DNA of 64,000 nucleotides from Bog-473 sp035551835. GTDB lineage: Bacteria > Actinomycetota > Acidimicrobiia > Acidimicrobiales > RAAP-2. The notes beneath the pieces were generated by a model. It saw only the letters and a program-made list of their open reading frames with translations, was not told the origin of the DNA and ran no database searches. This document shows positions 1-8,863 of this stretch, in pieces (the stretch's first letter is position 1; each line of letters starts with the position of its first letter). The position numbers and the translations under genes are program-made. The stretch spans positions 1 through 64,000 of the forward strand of contig DASZMN010000102.1 of the NCBI GenBank assembly GCA_035551835.1. Reading direction: 5' to 3'.

Positions 1-776
1 TCCTCGATCGCCTCGATCACCTTCTTCAGGCCCGGATAGAGCTTGGCCGTGATCGAATAGCGCACATCGGCGGCACGACAGGCGTCGACGACCTTGTGGT
101 TGTAGAAGCCCGAATCGGCGCGCAACGTGAGTGGCCCCGTGGCGCCAGCCGCGCGCACCCGGTTGAAGCTCTCGGTGAGAAAGCTGGCTGCTCCTCGGCC
201 CGAGTGAGCGTTGCCGCCGCGCAGGCGCGAGTGCACCACCTCGCCGGTGCCAGCCATGGCGGCCACCAGCGGGTGATAGCCCCGCACCTTGGTGTGACCG
301 AACACGCCACCTTGCTTGGCGAGTCCGTAGGTCTCACAGATGGTCGAGTCGACATCGATGGTCGTCGGTGCATCGCCCGGACCGGCGCCGGCAGCCCAAG
401 CCCTCACCAACAGCGCCCCGGCCACCTTGTCGAGTTGGCGGGCGTGGCCCCAGCTAAAGGAACGCAAGTACGTGCCGAGCGTCGAAGGAGCGAGTACCCC
501 ATGACCCAGCACCGCCGCGGTGTCGCCCGAACGCAGCACGTCGGCGTCATCGATGGAGTCGCCCCCGGCTAACGCAGAGTGGACGAGGGTCATTGCCTTG
601 TGGCCGACATTGGCGCGTCCGGCCGCATCGCCGAGATCGACGTATTCGTCGAAGAGCTCTTGTAGTCCGAGGTGCTGGGCCAGTGTCGCCGGCAGCAGCA
701 ATCCTGCGTTGGCCACCAGATGCTCGTCGTCGAAGGTCACGTCGAGACGGTCGAGACTATGGCAAAATGCACGCAT
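1..776 (-). CDS. IS1380-type transposase, 3' part beyond window
   Basis: On the minus strand an open frame starts at ATG 776 and runs off the left edge after about 258 codons without a stop. It carries an IS1380-like DDE transposase core: TTIDVDSTICETYG with the first catalytic Asp, GHTKVRGYHPLVA, and TLRADSGFYNHK with the second Asp. The part with the catalytic Glu lies outside the window, so intactness is unknown. I found no terminal inverted repeat between the start codon and the next gene. The element shows that the left flank of the agmatinase/lux region is mobile-element territory. Confidence 0.8.
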   Translation of the reverse strand, partial: MRAFCHSLDRLDVTFDDEHLVANAGLLLPATLAQHLGLQELFDEYVDLGDAAGRANVGHKAMTLVHSALAGGDSIDDADVLRSGDTAAVLGHGVLAPSTLGTYLRSFSWGHARQLDKVAGALLVRAWAAGAGPGDAPTTIDVDSTICETYGLAKQGGVFGHTKVRGYHPLVAAMAGTGEVVHSRLRGGNAHSGRGAASFLTESFNRVRAAGATGPLTLRADSGFYNHKVVDACRAADVRYSITAKLYPGLKKVIEAIE

Positions 777-944
777 CGAAACAGTGCCTTCCGGTAGGGG
801 GTGTGGTCGGTGTGGTAACCACCATTTTCCCCTGCAGGAAGGCATGTTTCGCGGATGCGCGACTGCGATCAGACTCTATTCTTCGGTGGATCGGGGCTAA
901 AGGTGGGCTAAGGCTAAAGCTTTGGTCTTCTTCGTGGTCCCCCG

Positions 945-2015
945 TCAGACCGAGTGCCAATGCCGATCTTGGACGCCATTCAGGCTTGCAGTGGGCCGAG
1001 ACTCCTGAGCCGGCTCAGAGTCCCGTCTCCGTTGCGCCATTGCCACTAAGGCCTCAAAGATCACGCGGAGTGCGATGTGCGTCGTCACATCGCTCTGGTC
1101 GTACGGTGGAGACAATTCCACGACGTCCATTCCCACGATGTTCACCTCCCGAGCTACGCGCCGCACCGCTTGCAGGAGGTCGATTGACGTCATCCCACCT
1201 GGCTCCGGTGTACCGGTGCCCGGAGCAAACCCTGGATCGAGGACATCGACGTCAACGGAAAGATAGAACGCGTTCGGGCCACCACGCGCCCAGTCAACGA
1301 CGTCCTGAACGACCTTGCGACAGCCACGCTCCCAGATCTCTGTCATCGTGTGTGCGCGCATGCCTTGACTGTGCATCCAATCCAGCGTGTCGTCGCACGG
1401 CCAATAGCCGCGCAATCCGATCTGCACGAAGTCGGACCCCGCGATCGCCTTCGACTCGATGAGGCGACGCATGGGTGTTCCGTGGCTCGCCCGGTTGCCG
1501 GCGATCACATCGTCGGCGTCAGCGTGCGCGTCGAAATGGATCATTCCGACCCGCGCAAAACCGTGGTGATCAGCTACGGCAGTAGCGGCTGGCCAGGTCA
1601 CCGAATGATCGCCGCCGAGGACGATCGGGACGATGCCGCGCCGGACAACCTCCGAGACCCTCTCTCGAATGGCGCAATGCGACGCCTCGACCATCCCCGG
1701 ACTGCAGATGGCATCGCCGAAATCCACCACGTCCAGATAGTCGAACAAGGACATTCGGGCGTCGAGCTGATAACCACTACCGGCCGACCCGACCTGGCAC
1801 CTCAACGCCCGGGGCCCAAATCGCGCACCGGGACGATAGGTCGTGGAATCGTCCCATGGAGCACCGATGATTGCGACGTCGGGTTTTCGCTGATCGAGCT
1901 GCTCGGGCTCAGTGAGGAGCGGCCGCCGCGCAAAGGTGGGTAGCCCCTGGTAGGCGAACGCCTGTAGCTGTGCGTCAAAGCCGGGTGTCTTTGAACTGTC
2001 CCTCCTTGCCTCCAT
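945..2015 (-). CDS. Agmatinase/arginase-family ureohydrolase
   Basis: A 356-residue Mn-dependent ureohydrolase that would release urea from a guanidino substrate such as agmatine or a guanidino acid. The metal ligands are all visible: GGDHS, then HFDAHAD, then SVDVDVLDPGFAPGTGTPEPG near the C-terminus. The length fits the family. I chose ATG 2015 because AAGGAGG lies just upstream of it; an in-frame ATG at 2033 has no ribosome site. The transketolase-like gene is upstream on the same strand, 164 bases away. An amidinotransferase lies about 19 kb further on, so a shared guanidine theme is possible but not shown. The exact substrate cannot be read from sequence. Confidence 0.85.
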   Translation of the reverse strand: MEARRDSSKTPGFDAQLQAFAYQGLPTFARRPLLTEPEQLDQRKPDVAIIGAPWDDSTTYRPGARFGPRALRCQVGSAGSGYQLDARMSLFDYLDVVDFGDAICSPGMVEASHCAIRERVSEVVRRGIVPIVLGGDHSVTWPAATAVADHHGFARVGMIHFDAHADADDVIAGNRASHGTPMRRLIESKAIAGSDFVQIGLRGYWPCDDTLDWMHSQGMRAHTMTEIWERGCRKVVQDVVDWARGGPNAFYLSVDVDVLDPGFAPGTGTPEPGGMTSIDLLQAVRRVAREVNIVGMDVVELSPPYDQSDVTTHIALRVIFEALVAMAQRRRDSEPAQESRPTASLNGVQDRHWHSV

Positions 2016-2179
2016 GTGCCTCCTTCGCCGCACGCCGCATCGATCTACCCGGATGCACTCCGGAACTCTCGCCCCACTTCACGTCAGTCAACGGCGTTCC
2101 GATTGTAGAAGCGCCGTCATCGAGTGCGACACAGGCGTTCGAAAGCGGACCGGGCCGACGACTGCAGCGCTCGATGCCG

Positions 2180-2896
2180 TCACCTGTTGTCCACCGGTTC
2201 GGCGGTGGCAACGATCACAACGAGGGTCGGCGTCTCGGCGTCTGTTTCGACGGCCACTGCGTCGAGCGTCCTGGCAATGTCGTCGACACTGTCGCTGGCC
2301 GCCGCCTCCACCTTCCAGCCGATCCGTTCCCATTGCCGTCGAATTCGCTGGGGAGAGCGCCAAACGGGGGTCGCGAGAAGGGTGACAAGATTGCCGAGCT
2401 TGGCTCGCGCAGCGAGCGTCGCGACACCCGATTCCAGTGCTTCGTCGAGCGTGTGGTCGTCAAGCAGGACGACCACACGGGCACCGTTGCCGACCGCCCG
2501 GCTCGCGATCGCCACGCCCACGGCCACACCGAGTCCGTTCTCGAAGGCCTCGCTGCCAGCGTCGACGGCGCCGACGTCAGCCAAGGCTTCGGACCCGAGC
2601 CTGGCGAAGGCCGGCTCGTCGCCGAGCGTCGGTGGGGTGTAGATGAAGCCGGCTTCGAGGAGGGTGGCGTAGAGCACGGAGAGCGCGGCTCGGTCACCCA
2701 GGATGAAACGGTCGCGACCGTGGGTGCTGTCCGTAGGATCGACCCGGAGCCAGCGGAAGTAGAGAACGGCGAGCAGGCGGCTCGCGACCCGGAGGACCGC
2801 CGGACCTGGCTTGTCGACAGTGCCGGAGGACGCGCGTCGGAAGATCGCTGCCGCATTCGACGATAGCCGTTCATGTTCGGCATCGGATAGGTGCAT
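2180..2896 (-). CDS. Degenerate transketolase N-terminal-like protein
   Basis: This 238-residue protein follows the fold order of a transketolase thiamine-diphosphate half: VLYFRWLRVDPTDSTHGRDR, then ALYATLLEAGFI-like text, then ENGLGVAVGVAIASR, then VVVLLDDHTLDEA. The residues that bind the cofactor are missing. The usual SGHPGG is SGTVDKPG, the usual SKGHAA is LGDRAA, and the GDGE...N metal motif is DDHT without the Asn. It is probably catalytically dead, perhaps regulatory or decaying, although the frame is open throughout. No C-terminal transketolase half is nearby. ATG 2896 has no clear ribosome site. Confidence 0.6.
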   Translation of the reverse strand: MHLSDAEHERLSSNAAAIFRRASSGTVDKPGPAVLRVASRLLAVLYFRWLRVDPTDSTHGRDRFILGDRAALSVLYATLLEAGFIYTPPTLGDEPAFARLGSEALADVGAVDAGSEAFENGLGVAVGVAIASRAVGNGARVVVLLDDHTLDEALESGVATLAARAKLGNLVTLLATPVWRSPQRIRRQWERIGWKVEAAASDSVDDIARTLDAVAVETDAETPTLVVIVATAEPVDNR

Positions 2897-3219
2897 ATCG
2901 ATGATGGCTTCTCAAGCATCGAAGTGCTGGTCGCAGCCCGTGCGATGCGCTGATGCCCACCGTTGGCAATCTCCGCGCGCCCCGCGGCGAGCTAGCAAGG
3001 CGCGGTGCAAGGCCCAGACTCTTCCCGGGACATGGTGCGCGAGCCCTGGGCGGCGGGCGCTCGACAAGGTTCTTGTCGACGTTGATTTCTCGTTGCTTAT
3101 CCGGCAGCCCCTGTTTTAGAATTGTACCGCCACGATATCCCGCTGCCCACCAGGCAGCTGGCACGGGATGGTCCGGTGCGGGCGGCGCCCGCCCCGATCA
3201 CAGGGACCCTGGGAGCGTA
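2897..3219. other. Divergent intergenic region
   Basis: These 323 bases separate the minus-strand transketolase-like gene from the plus-strand gene at 3220. They must hold both promoters. The stretch around 3060-3130 is relatively A/T rich, but I could not assign convincing -35 and -10 boxes. No coding sequence was recognised. Confidence 0.4.
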
Positions 3220-3828
3220 ATGGTGGACGTTTACGTTGACGTACCGGCGTTGTTCGATGCGCCTGGAACCAGTACCTCGGAAACCGAGGTGCTCGTAGAT
3301 CGGTTGGCATCGGCGCTTCGGGATGCGATTCCGGTGACCGAGCAGCTGGATGCCGCCACGTCGACCGTCAAAAAGTCATATCGCGACGTTGCGCAGATCG
3401 TCGTCGAACTGCGACACCAGTTCCCCGGGCCGAACGGCGAGCCCCACGACCTCCGTGGTCGCTCGAGCGAGTATCGCCTGGCCGTACGAGCCGCCTACGA
3501 CGGCGCGGGCGTCGATCCCCACACGCGCATTGCCAGGCGGATCACCGTGGGAGTCGCGTACTGGGTGCGAAACATCCTGCTCGACCGCTACTCCCGCGAG
3601 GAGCTCATCAAACTGGGCGTCATCGATCGGTCGGCCCGACAGGGCTGGAAGATGTCCGATAGCGCGACGGCCAGCCCCGATGACGTCATGTCCATCGCCG
3701 TTGGTATGTTGAACGAGCTTGCCGCCGATTCGCGCTACGCACCGCGAAACGACGCGATCGTCGCGCTGACGCGTGCGGTCCTGCTGCTGAAGCGGCGGCT
3801 GGACACCCGCGTCGTTGGCGCCGCCTGA
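3220..3828 (+). CDS. Uncharacterised 202-residue protein
   Basis: I do not recognise this family. The protein is predicted largely helical and soluble, with no signal peptide or membrane segment. It contains a stretch like RITVGVAYWVRNILLDRYS followed by REELIKLGVID, which could be a short DNA- or protein-binding helix pair. ATG 3220 follows GGGAG. The last 48 bases of the coding region are repeated just after the stop codon. The IR-bearing leader of the lux-like operon begins after that repeat. Confidence 0.55.
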   Translation: MVDVYVDVPALFDAPGTSTSETEVLVDRLASALRDAIPVTEQLDAATSTVKKSYRDVAQIVVELRHQFPGPNGEPHDLRGRSSEYRLAVRAAYDGAGVDPHTRIARRITVGVAYWVRNILLDRYSREELIKLGVIDRSARQGWKMSDSATASPDDVMSIAVGMLNELAADSRYAPRNDAIVALTRAVLLLKRRLDTRVVGAA

Positions 3829-3884
3829 AGGCTGAGGTCCTCCTGCTGAAGCGGCGGCTGGACACCCGCGTCATTGGCGCCGCC
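3778..3884 (+). repeat. Tandem 48-bp duplication of a gene 3' end
   Basis: Bases 3778-3825, encoding the final VLLLKRRLDTRVVGAA of the upstream gene, recur at 3837-3884 with two mismatches. In the second copy the TGA stop is replaced by CGA. The copies are 11 bases apart. This looks like a recent slippage or recombination duplication. Confidence 0.9.
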
Positions 3885-3984
3885 CGACACCACAAGCGCG
3901 CCGCCGTGGGATCATGCTGGCCTCGGACCGACGGCATGCGGACACATCACGGGCCGGATCTGAGACGATGCAAGGCACCACGAT

Positions 3985-4025
3985 CTCGCTCGTGCAATCT
4001 CTTTCGGTGAATCAGAGCGAGCGAG
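3985..4025. promoter_or_regulatory. Inverted repeat in the lux-like leader
   Basis: CTCGCTCG at 3985-3992 pairs exactly with CGAGCGAG at 4018-4025, separated by 25 bases. It sits about 105 bases upstream of the luxA-like start codon. It could be an operator or an RNA stem. No regulator gene is adjacent to suggest the binding protein. Confidence 0.35.
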
Positions 4026-4130
4026 GAAGGTTGCGACAGCGCTCCGAACGCACGGACAGTTCATTCCGGAAGGCTTTTCCGACACTCGGTCGCTCGTCAA
4101 CGGATACCACGCGAGTTGAAAGGTGGATAT

Positions 4131-5240
4131 ATGTCCAAGATGCGATATGGCACCTTCGTCACGACGGGACAGCCGCCAGGCATGTCCGAAGGATGGGCCT
4201 TCGACGAAGCCGTCGCCCACGCCCACGCTGCGGAGAATCTCGGCTACCGAGACGTCTGGGTCCTCGAACATCACTTCACACCGTTCGGGCTGTGCGGCGA
4301 CGCGCTGACCTTGGCTGCCTACCTCCTTGGGGCGACCAGCACTATCGATGTCGGCACGGCGGTGACCGTCGTCCCGCTCGACCACCCGATCCGGCTCGCG
4401 GAGCGCGTCGCGATGATCGACCACCTGAGCGGCGGCCGGCTGCTCTTCGGGATCGGACGGGGTGATTTCCCTCGCGAATTCGAGGCGCTCGGACGCGACG
4501 TGAGCGAGAGCCACCTCATGATCCGCGAGGGCTGGGAGGCGCTGAAGGGGTTGTGGGCGGGCCCGTACAGCAACGACGGCCGATTCTGGCCGTTCGGCCA
4601 GGTCAACACGCTGCCCAAGCCTTTATCCATCCCGTACCCCAAGGCGTACGCGGCGGCCAGCTCGCCTTCCAGCGTCGAGTGGGCGGCCAGGAACGGCCTT
4701 CCGCTACTCCTGCTCTACTACCTCGAGGACGAGGTGAAGCGATCGATCGTCGACCTCCACGCCGACGTGACGCGCGAATGCGGAGGTGACCCTTCGCTCA
4801 CGGAGCACGCGCTCTCTTGTGTTGCCCACGTCGCCGACACCACGGAGCAGGCTCAGGAGGACGTGTTGGCGCGCTACCTGTGGTGGATCAAGGCAGGTGG
4901 CGACGCCATCTACGAGCTGCCCGACCGGCCGGAGCGTCGGGAGATCAACTACGGCTTCCACTACGCGCGGCGAGACGAGGCGATCCTGCGGGGTGCACGC
5001 GATATTGACGTGTACAACGTCGAGCGCCTGTTCGCCCTGAACCCGATCGGCTCTGTCGACCTGTGCGTCGACCGGATTGTCAGCAAGGCTGAGCTGCTTG
5101 GCGTGAACCACATCATCTGTGGGTTCGAGGGCGTCTCCGAGCGGTCCGGGGTGATTGAATCGATGGCTCGGTTCATGTCCGAGGTCGTGCCCGCCGTCGA
5201 GCAGCGCCAGCTTGTGGGCGGTGAGGTGTCCGTGACGTGA
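4131..5240 (+). CDS. luxA: LuxA-type luciferase-like flavin monooxygenase
   Basis: This 369-residue protein resembles bacterial luciferase alpha subunit along its length, more than a generic LLM enzyme. Residues 46-57 read EHHFTPFGLCGD, with the catalytic His of LuxA at position 47. Then come AAYLLGATS, VGTAVTVVP, HPIRLAE and FGIGRG, where LuxA has its reactive Cys but this protein has Gly. The C-terminal part keeps the LuxA-specific mobile-loop region (about 268-300), then ALNPIG and GVNHIICGFEG. The expected reaction is FMNH2- and O2-dependent oxidation of an aldehyde. I chose ATG 4131 after AAAGGTGG rather than TTG 4116. LuxB is not present, so a homodimer would be required. It overlaps luxC by four bases (GTGA). 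Light emission is unproven. Confidence 0.85.
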   Translation: MSKMRYGTFVTTGQPPGMSEGWAFDEAVAHAHAAENLGYRDVWVLEHHFTPFGLCGDALTLAAYLLGATSTIDVGTAVTVVPLDHPIRLAERVAMIDHLSGGRLLFGIGRGDFPREFEALGRDVSESHLMIREGWEALKGLWAGPYSNDGRFWPFGQVNTLPKPLSIPYPKAYAAASSPSSVEWAARNGLPLLLLYYLEDEVKRSIVDLHADVTRECGGDPSLTEHALSCVAHVADTTEQAQEDVLARYLWWIKAGGDAIYELPDRPERREINYGFHYARRDEAILRGARDIDVYNVERLFALNPIGSVDLCVDRIVSKAELLGVNHIICGFEGVSERSGVIESMARFMSEVVPAVEQRQLVGGEVSVT

Positions 5241-6700
5241 CAGGTCCGGCCGTGACGAACGGGCATGCAGTCGAGGTGCCCTTCGTGGTCGCTGGGCGGC
5301 GAGTGGACGGGCGGCCACCGGCTATCAGGCATGTCGAGAACCCGTGGGCCACCATCACTATCCCGGAGTTCTCCGAGCATATGGCCGACGAACTCACCAC
5401 GAACGCCGAGATTGCCGCGCTCCCGACGCAGGAGATCATAGCCTTTCTGAACCGGCTCGGTTGCCTCTGGAGGACCGACGAATATCCCCGGCGACGCCGC
5501 TACGTGAGGCAACTGCAGGAGGTGCGCGGCATCTCAGAGCCTGCGGCGCGCAGCGAGGCCGACTGGATCAGCCTGATTCTGCGTGGCCATACGCGGATAT
5601 GGGACCAACTGGACGTCGAGCTGGGGTCGCGTTTCATGCTCGACGATTGGATCAGGCGAGAGGAGACCGAGGTCCGCGCCTTCCCGCGCGGCCTCAGCGT
5701 GCACCTGCTCGCTGGGAACGTGCCATCCGCGGCGGCGGTGTCGCTCGTCCGTGCGCTCGTGACGAAAAACACGGTCGTCCTCAAGGCGGCGGCCCGCGAC
5801 CTCCTAACCCCGGCCGCGTTGGCGCTGAGCATGCTGGACTGCGACCCGTTGCACCCGGTCGCCCGCTCGGTCTCGGCGGTGTACTGGGATCGATCGGACG
5901 AGGCCGGTCGAGCGCTCGTCGAGCGCGCCGATGCCGTGTGTGTCTGGGGGACGCTTGACGCCGTCGAGTGGGTCCGCCGCAATGCCGGTCCAGAAGCCGA
6001 GATCGTACCCTTCGGGCCTCGGCGGAGCGTCGCCGTGGTGGGCGCAGGTATCTGCACCGGCACCGAACTGGAGCACGTTGCGCTGGCCCTCGCGCACGAC
6101 GTGTTCCTGCACGATCAGCATGCCTGTTTCTCGGCGCAAGAGGTCTTCGTGGAAGCACCGGCCGAGCCGCTCCTGCAGGAGTTGGGCCGGGCCTTCGGGC
6201 GCTATTCGGAGCTGCTGCCACGAAGCCGCGACACGATTGACGACGCTGCGGTGGTCAGCCTCATGCGACGGACGGCTGAGTTCCTCGGCGCTGAGGTCGA
6301 TACAGCTGCCGACGGCGGTTGGACGATCGTCCGCGGACTGGCACCCGGCTCGCAGCACCCACACGGTCGCTGTTTGTACGTGCACGAGGTGACGTCGCTC
6401 GACGAGGTGTCCGCCCATCTCGACGCCTACGTCCAGACTGTCGGTGTCGCGCCGTGGGACCTGTGCCTCGCGCACCGCGACGACTGGGCGTCGCGAGGGG
6501 TGAGTCGGATCACCGAACTCGGCCTCATGAACCTGTTCCGCCCCGGCGCCACGCACGACGGGTACTACCCCCTGAGCCGCCTCGTGCGGCTTTCGTCAAC
6601 GGAGCTGCCCTCGGCGGTCCACGGGAAAGGCGTCGTCGCTCCGATCAATCAGACCGAACGGCTGGAGCACGGCACGCTGGTCGAACTCGTCATGTCATGA
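5237..6700 (+). CDS. luxC: LuxC-type acyl reductase
   Basis: A 487-residue homologue of the LuxC fatty acid reductase subunit, which reduces an acyl thioester to an aldehyde with NADPH. LuxC hallmarks are visible: SVHLLAGNVPSAAAVSL near residue 155-170, HPVARSVSAVYW near 206-217, and DQHACFSAQEVFVE, where Cys297 matches the acyl-accepting catalytic Cys. The C-terminal ELGLMNLFRPGATHDGYYP region also fits. GTG 5237 overlaps the luxA stop as GTGA, which implies translational coupling. The aldehyde could feed the upstream monooxygenase or the downstream pathway. Confidence 0.88.
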   Translation: MTGPAVTNGHAVEVPFVVAGRRVDGRPPAIRHVENPWATITIPEFSEHMADELTTNAEIAALPTQEIIAFLNRLGCLWRTDEYPRRRRYVRQLQEVRGISEPAARSEADWISLILRGHTRIWDQLDVELGSRFMLDDWIRREETEVRAFPRGLSVHLLAGNVPSAAAVSLVRALVTKNTVVLKAAARDLLTPAALALSMLDCDPLHPVARSVSAVYWDRSDEAGRALVERADAVCVWGTLDAVEWVRRNAGPEAEIVPFGPRRSVAVVGAGICTGTELEHVALALAHDVFLHDQHACFSAQEVFVEAPAEPLLQELGRAFGRYSELLPRSRDTIDDAAVVSLMRRTAEFLGAEVDTAADGGWTIVRGLAPGSQHPHGRCLYVHEVTSLDEVSAHLDAYVQTVGVAPWDLCLAHRDDWASRGVSRITELGLMNLFRPGATHDGYYPLSRLVRLSSTELPSAVHGKGVVAPINQTERLEHGTLVELVMS

Positions 6701-7869
6701 GCGCATTCGTCGCTGAGGTGACCGCCCGCGTGCACCAACTGGACGAGGTGGCGCCGGTCGACCGGATCATCTTCGGTCGTGCGAATCCGTTCGCCATAGC
6801 CAAGCGTGACGAGATGGCCCTCACGTCGGCGCTCGTCGCCGACTACGTGCGCTGGCACCGCGACCACAACGTCGGGTTCGGCCGGTTCGTCGGCCGCTTC
6901 GAGCCCGCCGACGGCGACGACCTGGTGGCGTCGGTTCCGGTTTTCCCGATCGACCTGTTCAAGCAGCTCGACCTGGCCTCGGTGCCGAACGCGGAGGTGG
7001 TCCGGCGGTTCCGGAGCAGCGGCACAAGCGGCACGGTGAGCGTCGTGCCCCGCGACGACGTGACCCTGGCTCGCTTCGCCGGATCGATGCGGGTCGGCCT
7101 GCGCCTGCTAGAACCATGGCTTTCGACGGACGAACTGGACATCAACGTCGAGGTCGTGAGCCTGACGGCGTCGCCGCAAGAGGCTGGCGACATCTGGTTC
7201 TCCTACGCCATGGCGCTGGGTCGAGCGTTCGCGTCAAGCGAGTTCCTGGTGCAGGGTGGCGTGTTCCTGGCAGAGGCCGCCGCCGACGCAATCGCCCGGC
7301 ACCTCGCCAACGGGGCGCTCGTCGGCGTGGTCGGACCGCCGGCGCTGCTGATGGACCTGCTGACGTGGATGGGCGCCAACGGACGCCGTGTTCGGGGCCG
7401 CGACCGGATCGTGGTACTCACCGGCGGAGGGTGGAAGCGTCGGATCGGCGAGGCCGTCGAGCCGGACGAGCTCCGTCGGGAGGCCGCACGGGTGCTCGGA
7501 CTGGACTCTCTGGAGCAGGTACGCGATTGCTTCAGCCAGGTCGAACTCAACTCGGTGTTCGTCGAGTGCGCACAGCACCGCAAGCACGTCCCTCCCTGGG
7601 TCCACGCGCTGGCGCGCTCGCCAGCCACACTCGCCCCTGTGGCACCCGGAACGATGGGACTGCTGGCATACATCGACACGAGTGCTCGCTCCTACCCGTG
7701 TTGCATCATCAGCGACGACTTCGGCGCCATCGATCCCGAGCCGTGCCCGTGTGGCGCGACGGGGACCACCCTGCGCATCACCCGGCGCGTCGCCCGTTCT
7801 ACTGGGTCGGAAGGCTGCGCCCTCAAAATCCAGCACGCACTGCAGGGACCCGAGGAGGTTGACGGATAG
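6697..7869 (+). CDS. luxE: LuxE-type acyl-protein synthetase
   Basis: A 390-residue LuxE-family protein that would activate a fatty acid with ATP and pass the acyl group through a Cys to LuxC. The adenylate-forming loop SSGTSG lies at residues 107-112. The C-terminal end has a CPCG motif near 350-353 and then SEGCALKIQ, whose Cys374 is the best candidate for the acyl-carrying Cys that LuxE holds near its C-terminus. The start ATG 6697 overlaps the luxC stop as ATGA. The frame is open further upstream, but family length and the overlap favour 6697. Confidence 0.85.
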   Translation: MSAFVAEVTARVHQLDEVAPVDRIIFGRANPFAIAKRDEMALTSALVADYVRWHRDHNVGFGRFVGRFEPADGDDLVASVPVFPIDLFKQLDLASVPNAEVVRRFRSSGTSGTVSVVPRDDVTLARFAGSMRVGLRLLEPWLSTDELDINVEVVSLTASPQEAGDIWFSYAMALGRAFASSEFLVQGGVFLAEAAADAIARHLANGALVGVVGPPALLMDLLTWMGANGRRVRGRDRIVVLTGGGWKRRIGEAVEPDELRREAARVLGLDSLEQVRDCFSQVELNSVFVECAQHRKHVPPWVHALARSPATLAPVAPGTMGLLAYIDTSARSYPCCIISDDFGAIDPEPCPCGATGTTLRITRRVARSTGSEGCALKIQHALQGPEEVDG

Positions 7870-8775
7870 ATGGAGACCGAAAGACTTGACGCTACGACGG
7901 CCGACGGCCGACGAGTCGCGGTGTGGAGGAGCCACGGTGCGTATGCCGCCGGACCGGTGATCCTGCTCGCTCCCGGGTTCTGTCGAACCATGCGCCATAT
8001 GGGGGCGGTCGCGCTCACGCTCGTGCAAAACGGCGCCGTCGTCTACCGGTTCGACCCGATCGATCACATCGGGTTGAGCGAGGGCGACGTCCGGAACTTC
8101 ACGCTCACCGGGGTCGCGGCCAGCTTCGATGCCGTCGTCGACCTGGCCGTAGCCCGCGAGCCGGTCGATCAGGTGGTCATCCTGGCCGTCAGTCTCCCGG
8201 CGCGGCCGGCGATCCGGGTGGCGTCGCGCACTGCGAAAGTTACGCGGCTCGTCCTCCTGGCCGCGGTCGTCGATGTGCGACACACGCTGGAAGCCGCGCT
8301 CGGGAAGGACTACGCCTCGTGGGCGCGCACCGACCTGCCCGCCGAGGTCGCGTTCGAGAGACACCTTATCGACCCCAGGCCGCTGTGGGACGACGCGTAC
8401 GCCAACCAGTGGGCCGATCTCGACGGGACGATCCGGGATCTCTGCTCTGTCGAATGTCCGGTCGTCGCCGTCCATGCCACCGACGACGAGTGGTCGAGGC
8501 TCGATGACGTCCAGCATTCGCTCGATCGCTCCGCCGCCGTCGGACCCCGCGACCTGTACCAGCTGCCATTCGCCGAGCACGATCTTGGCGGCAACCTCTC
8601 CGCCATGCCGCTGGTCCTGCGTCAGCTCACATTGAGCGCACTGGAGTCGCCGACACTCGAAACCGGAGCTGATGTGGTCCTGCCGGAGCTGGAGCAGGTG
8701 ATCGAGCTCCGGAGCGAAGAGCGTCTCAGGATGGCGGGCGAGGCGGGCGGGGTGCTCACCCGCTCGGGCAGCTGA
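7870..8775 (+). CDS. luxD: LuxD-type acyl transferase/thioesterase
   Basis: A 301-residue alpha/beta hydrolase that matches LuxD closely: ILLAPGFCRTMRHMG, VYRFDPIDHIGLSEGDVRNF, LVLLAAVVDVRHTLEAALG, and FAEHDLGGN. The triad is intact: Ser108 in AVSLPAR (LuxD ASLSA), Asp205/206 in HATDDEW, and His237 in AEHDLG. LuxD releases fatty acid from acyl-ACP for the LuxC/LuxE reductase. The ATG follows the luxE TAG with no gap. Finding LuxD is the strongest sign of a true lux-type set, because LuxC and LuxE homologues also occur apart from luciferases. Confidence 0.86.
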   Translation: METERLDATTADGRRVAVWRSHGAYAAGPVILLAPGFCRTMRHMGAVALTLVQNGAVVYRFDPIDHIGLSEGDVRNFTLTGVAASFDAVVDLAVAREPVDQVVILAVSLPARPAIRVASRTAKVTRLVLLAAVVDVRHTLEAALGKDYASWARTDLPAEVAFERHLIDPRPLWDDAYANQWADLDGTIRDLCSVECPVVAVHATDDEWSRLDDVQHSLDRSAAVGPRDLYQLPFAEHDLGGNLSAMPLVLRQLTLSALESPTLETGADVVLPELEQVIELRSEERLRMAGEAGGVLTRSGS

Positions 8776-8863
8776 GCGGCCCCAGTCCCGTCGGGCATCA
8801 GCGCCTAAAGTGGTTCTAGCCGCCGCCGACCTCTTGCGACGGCGAACGAGCTGGGGGCAGAGG

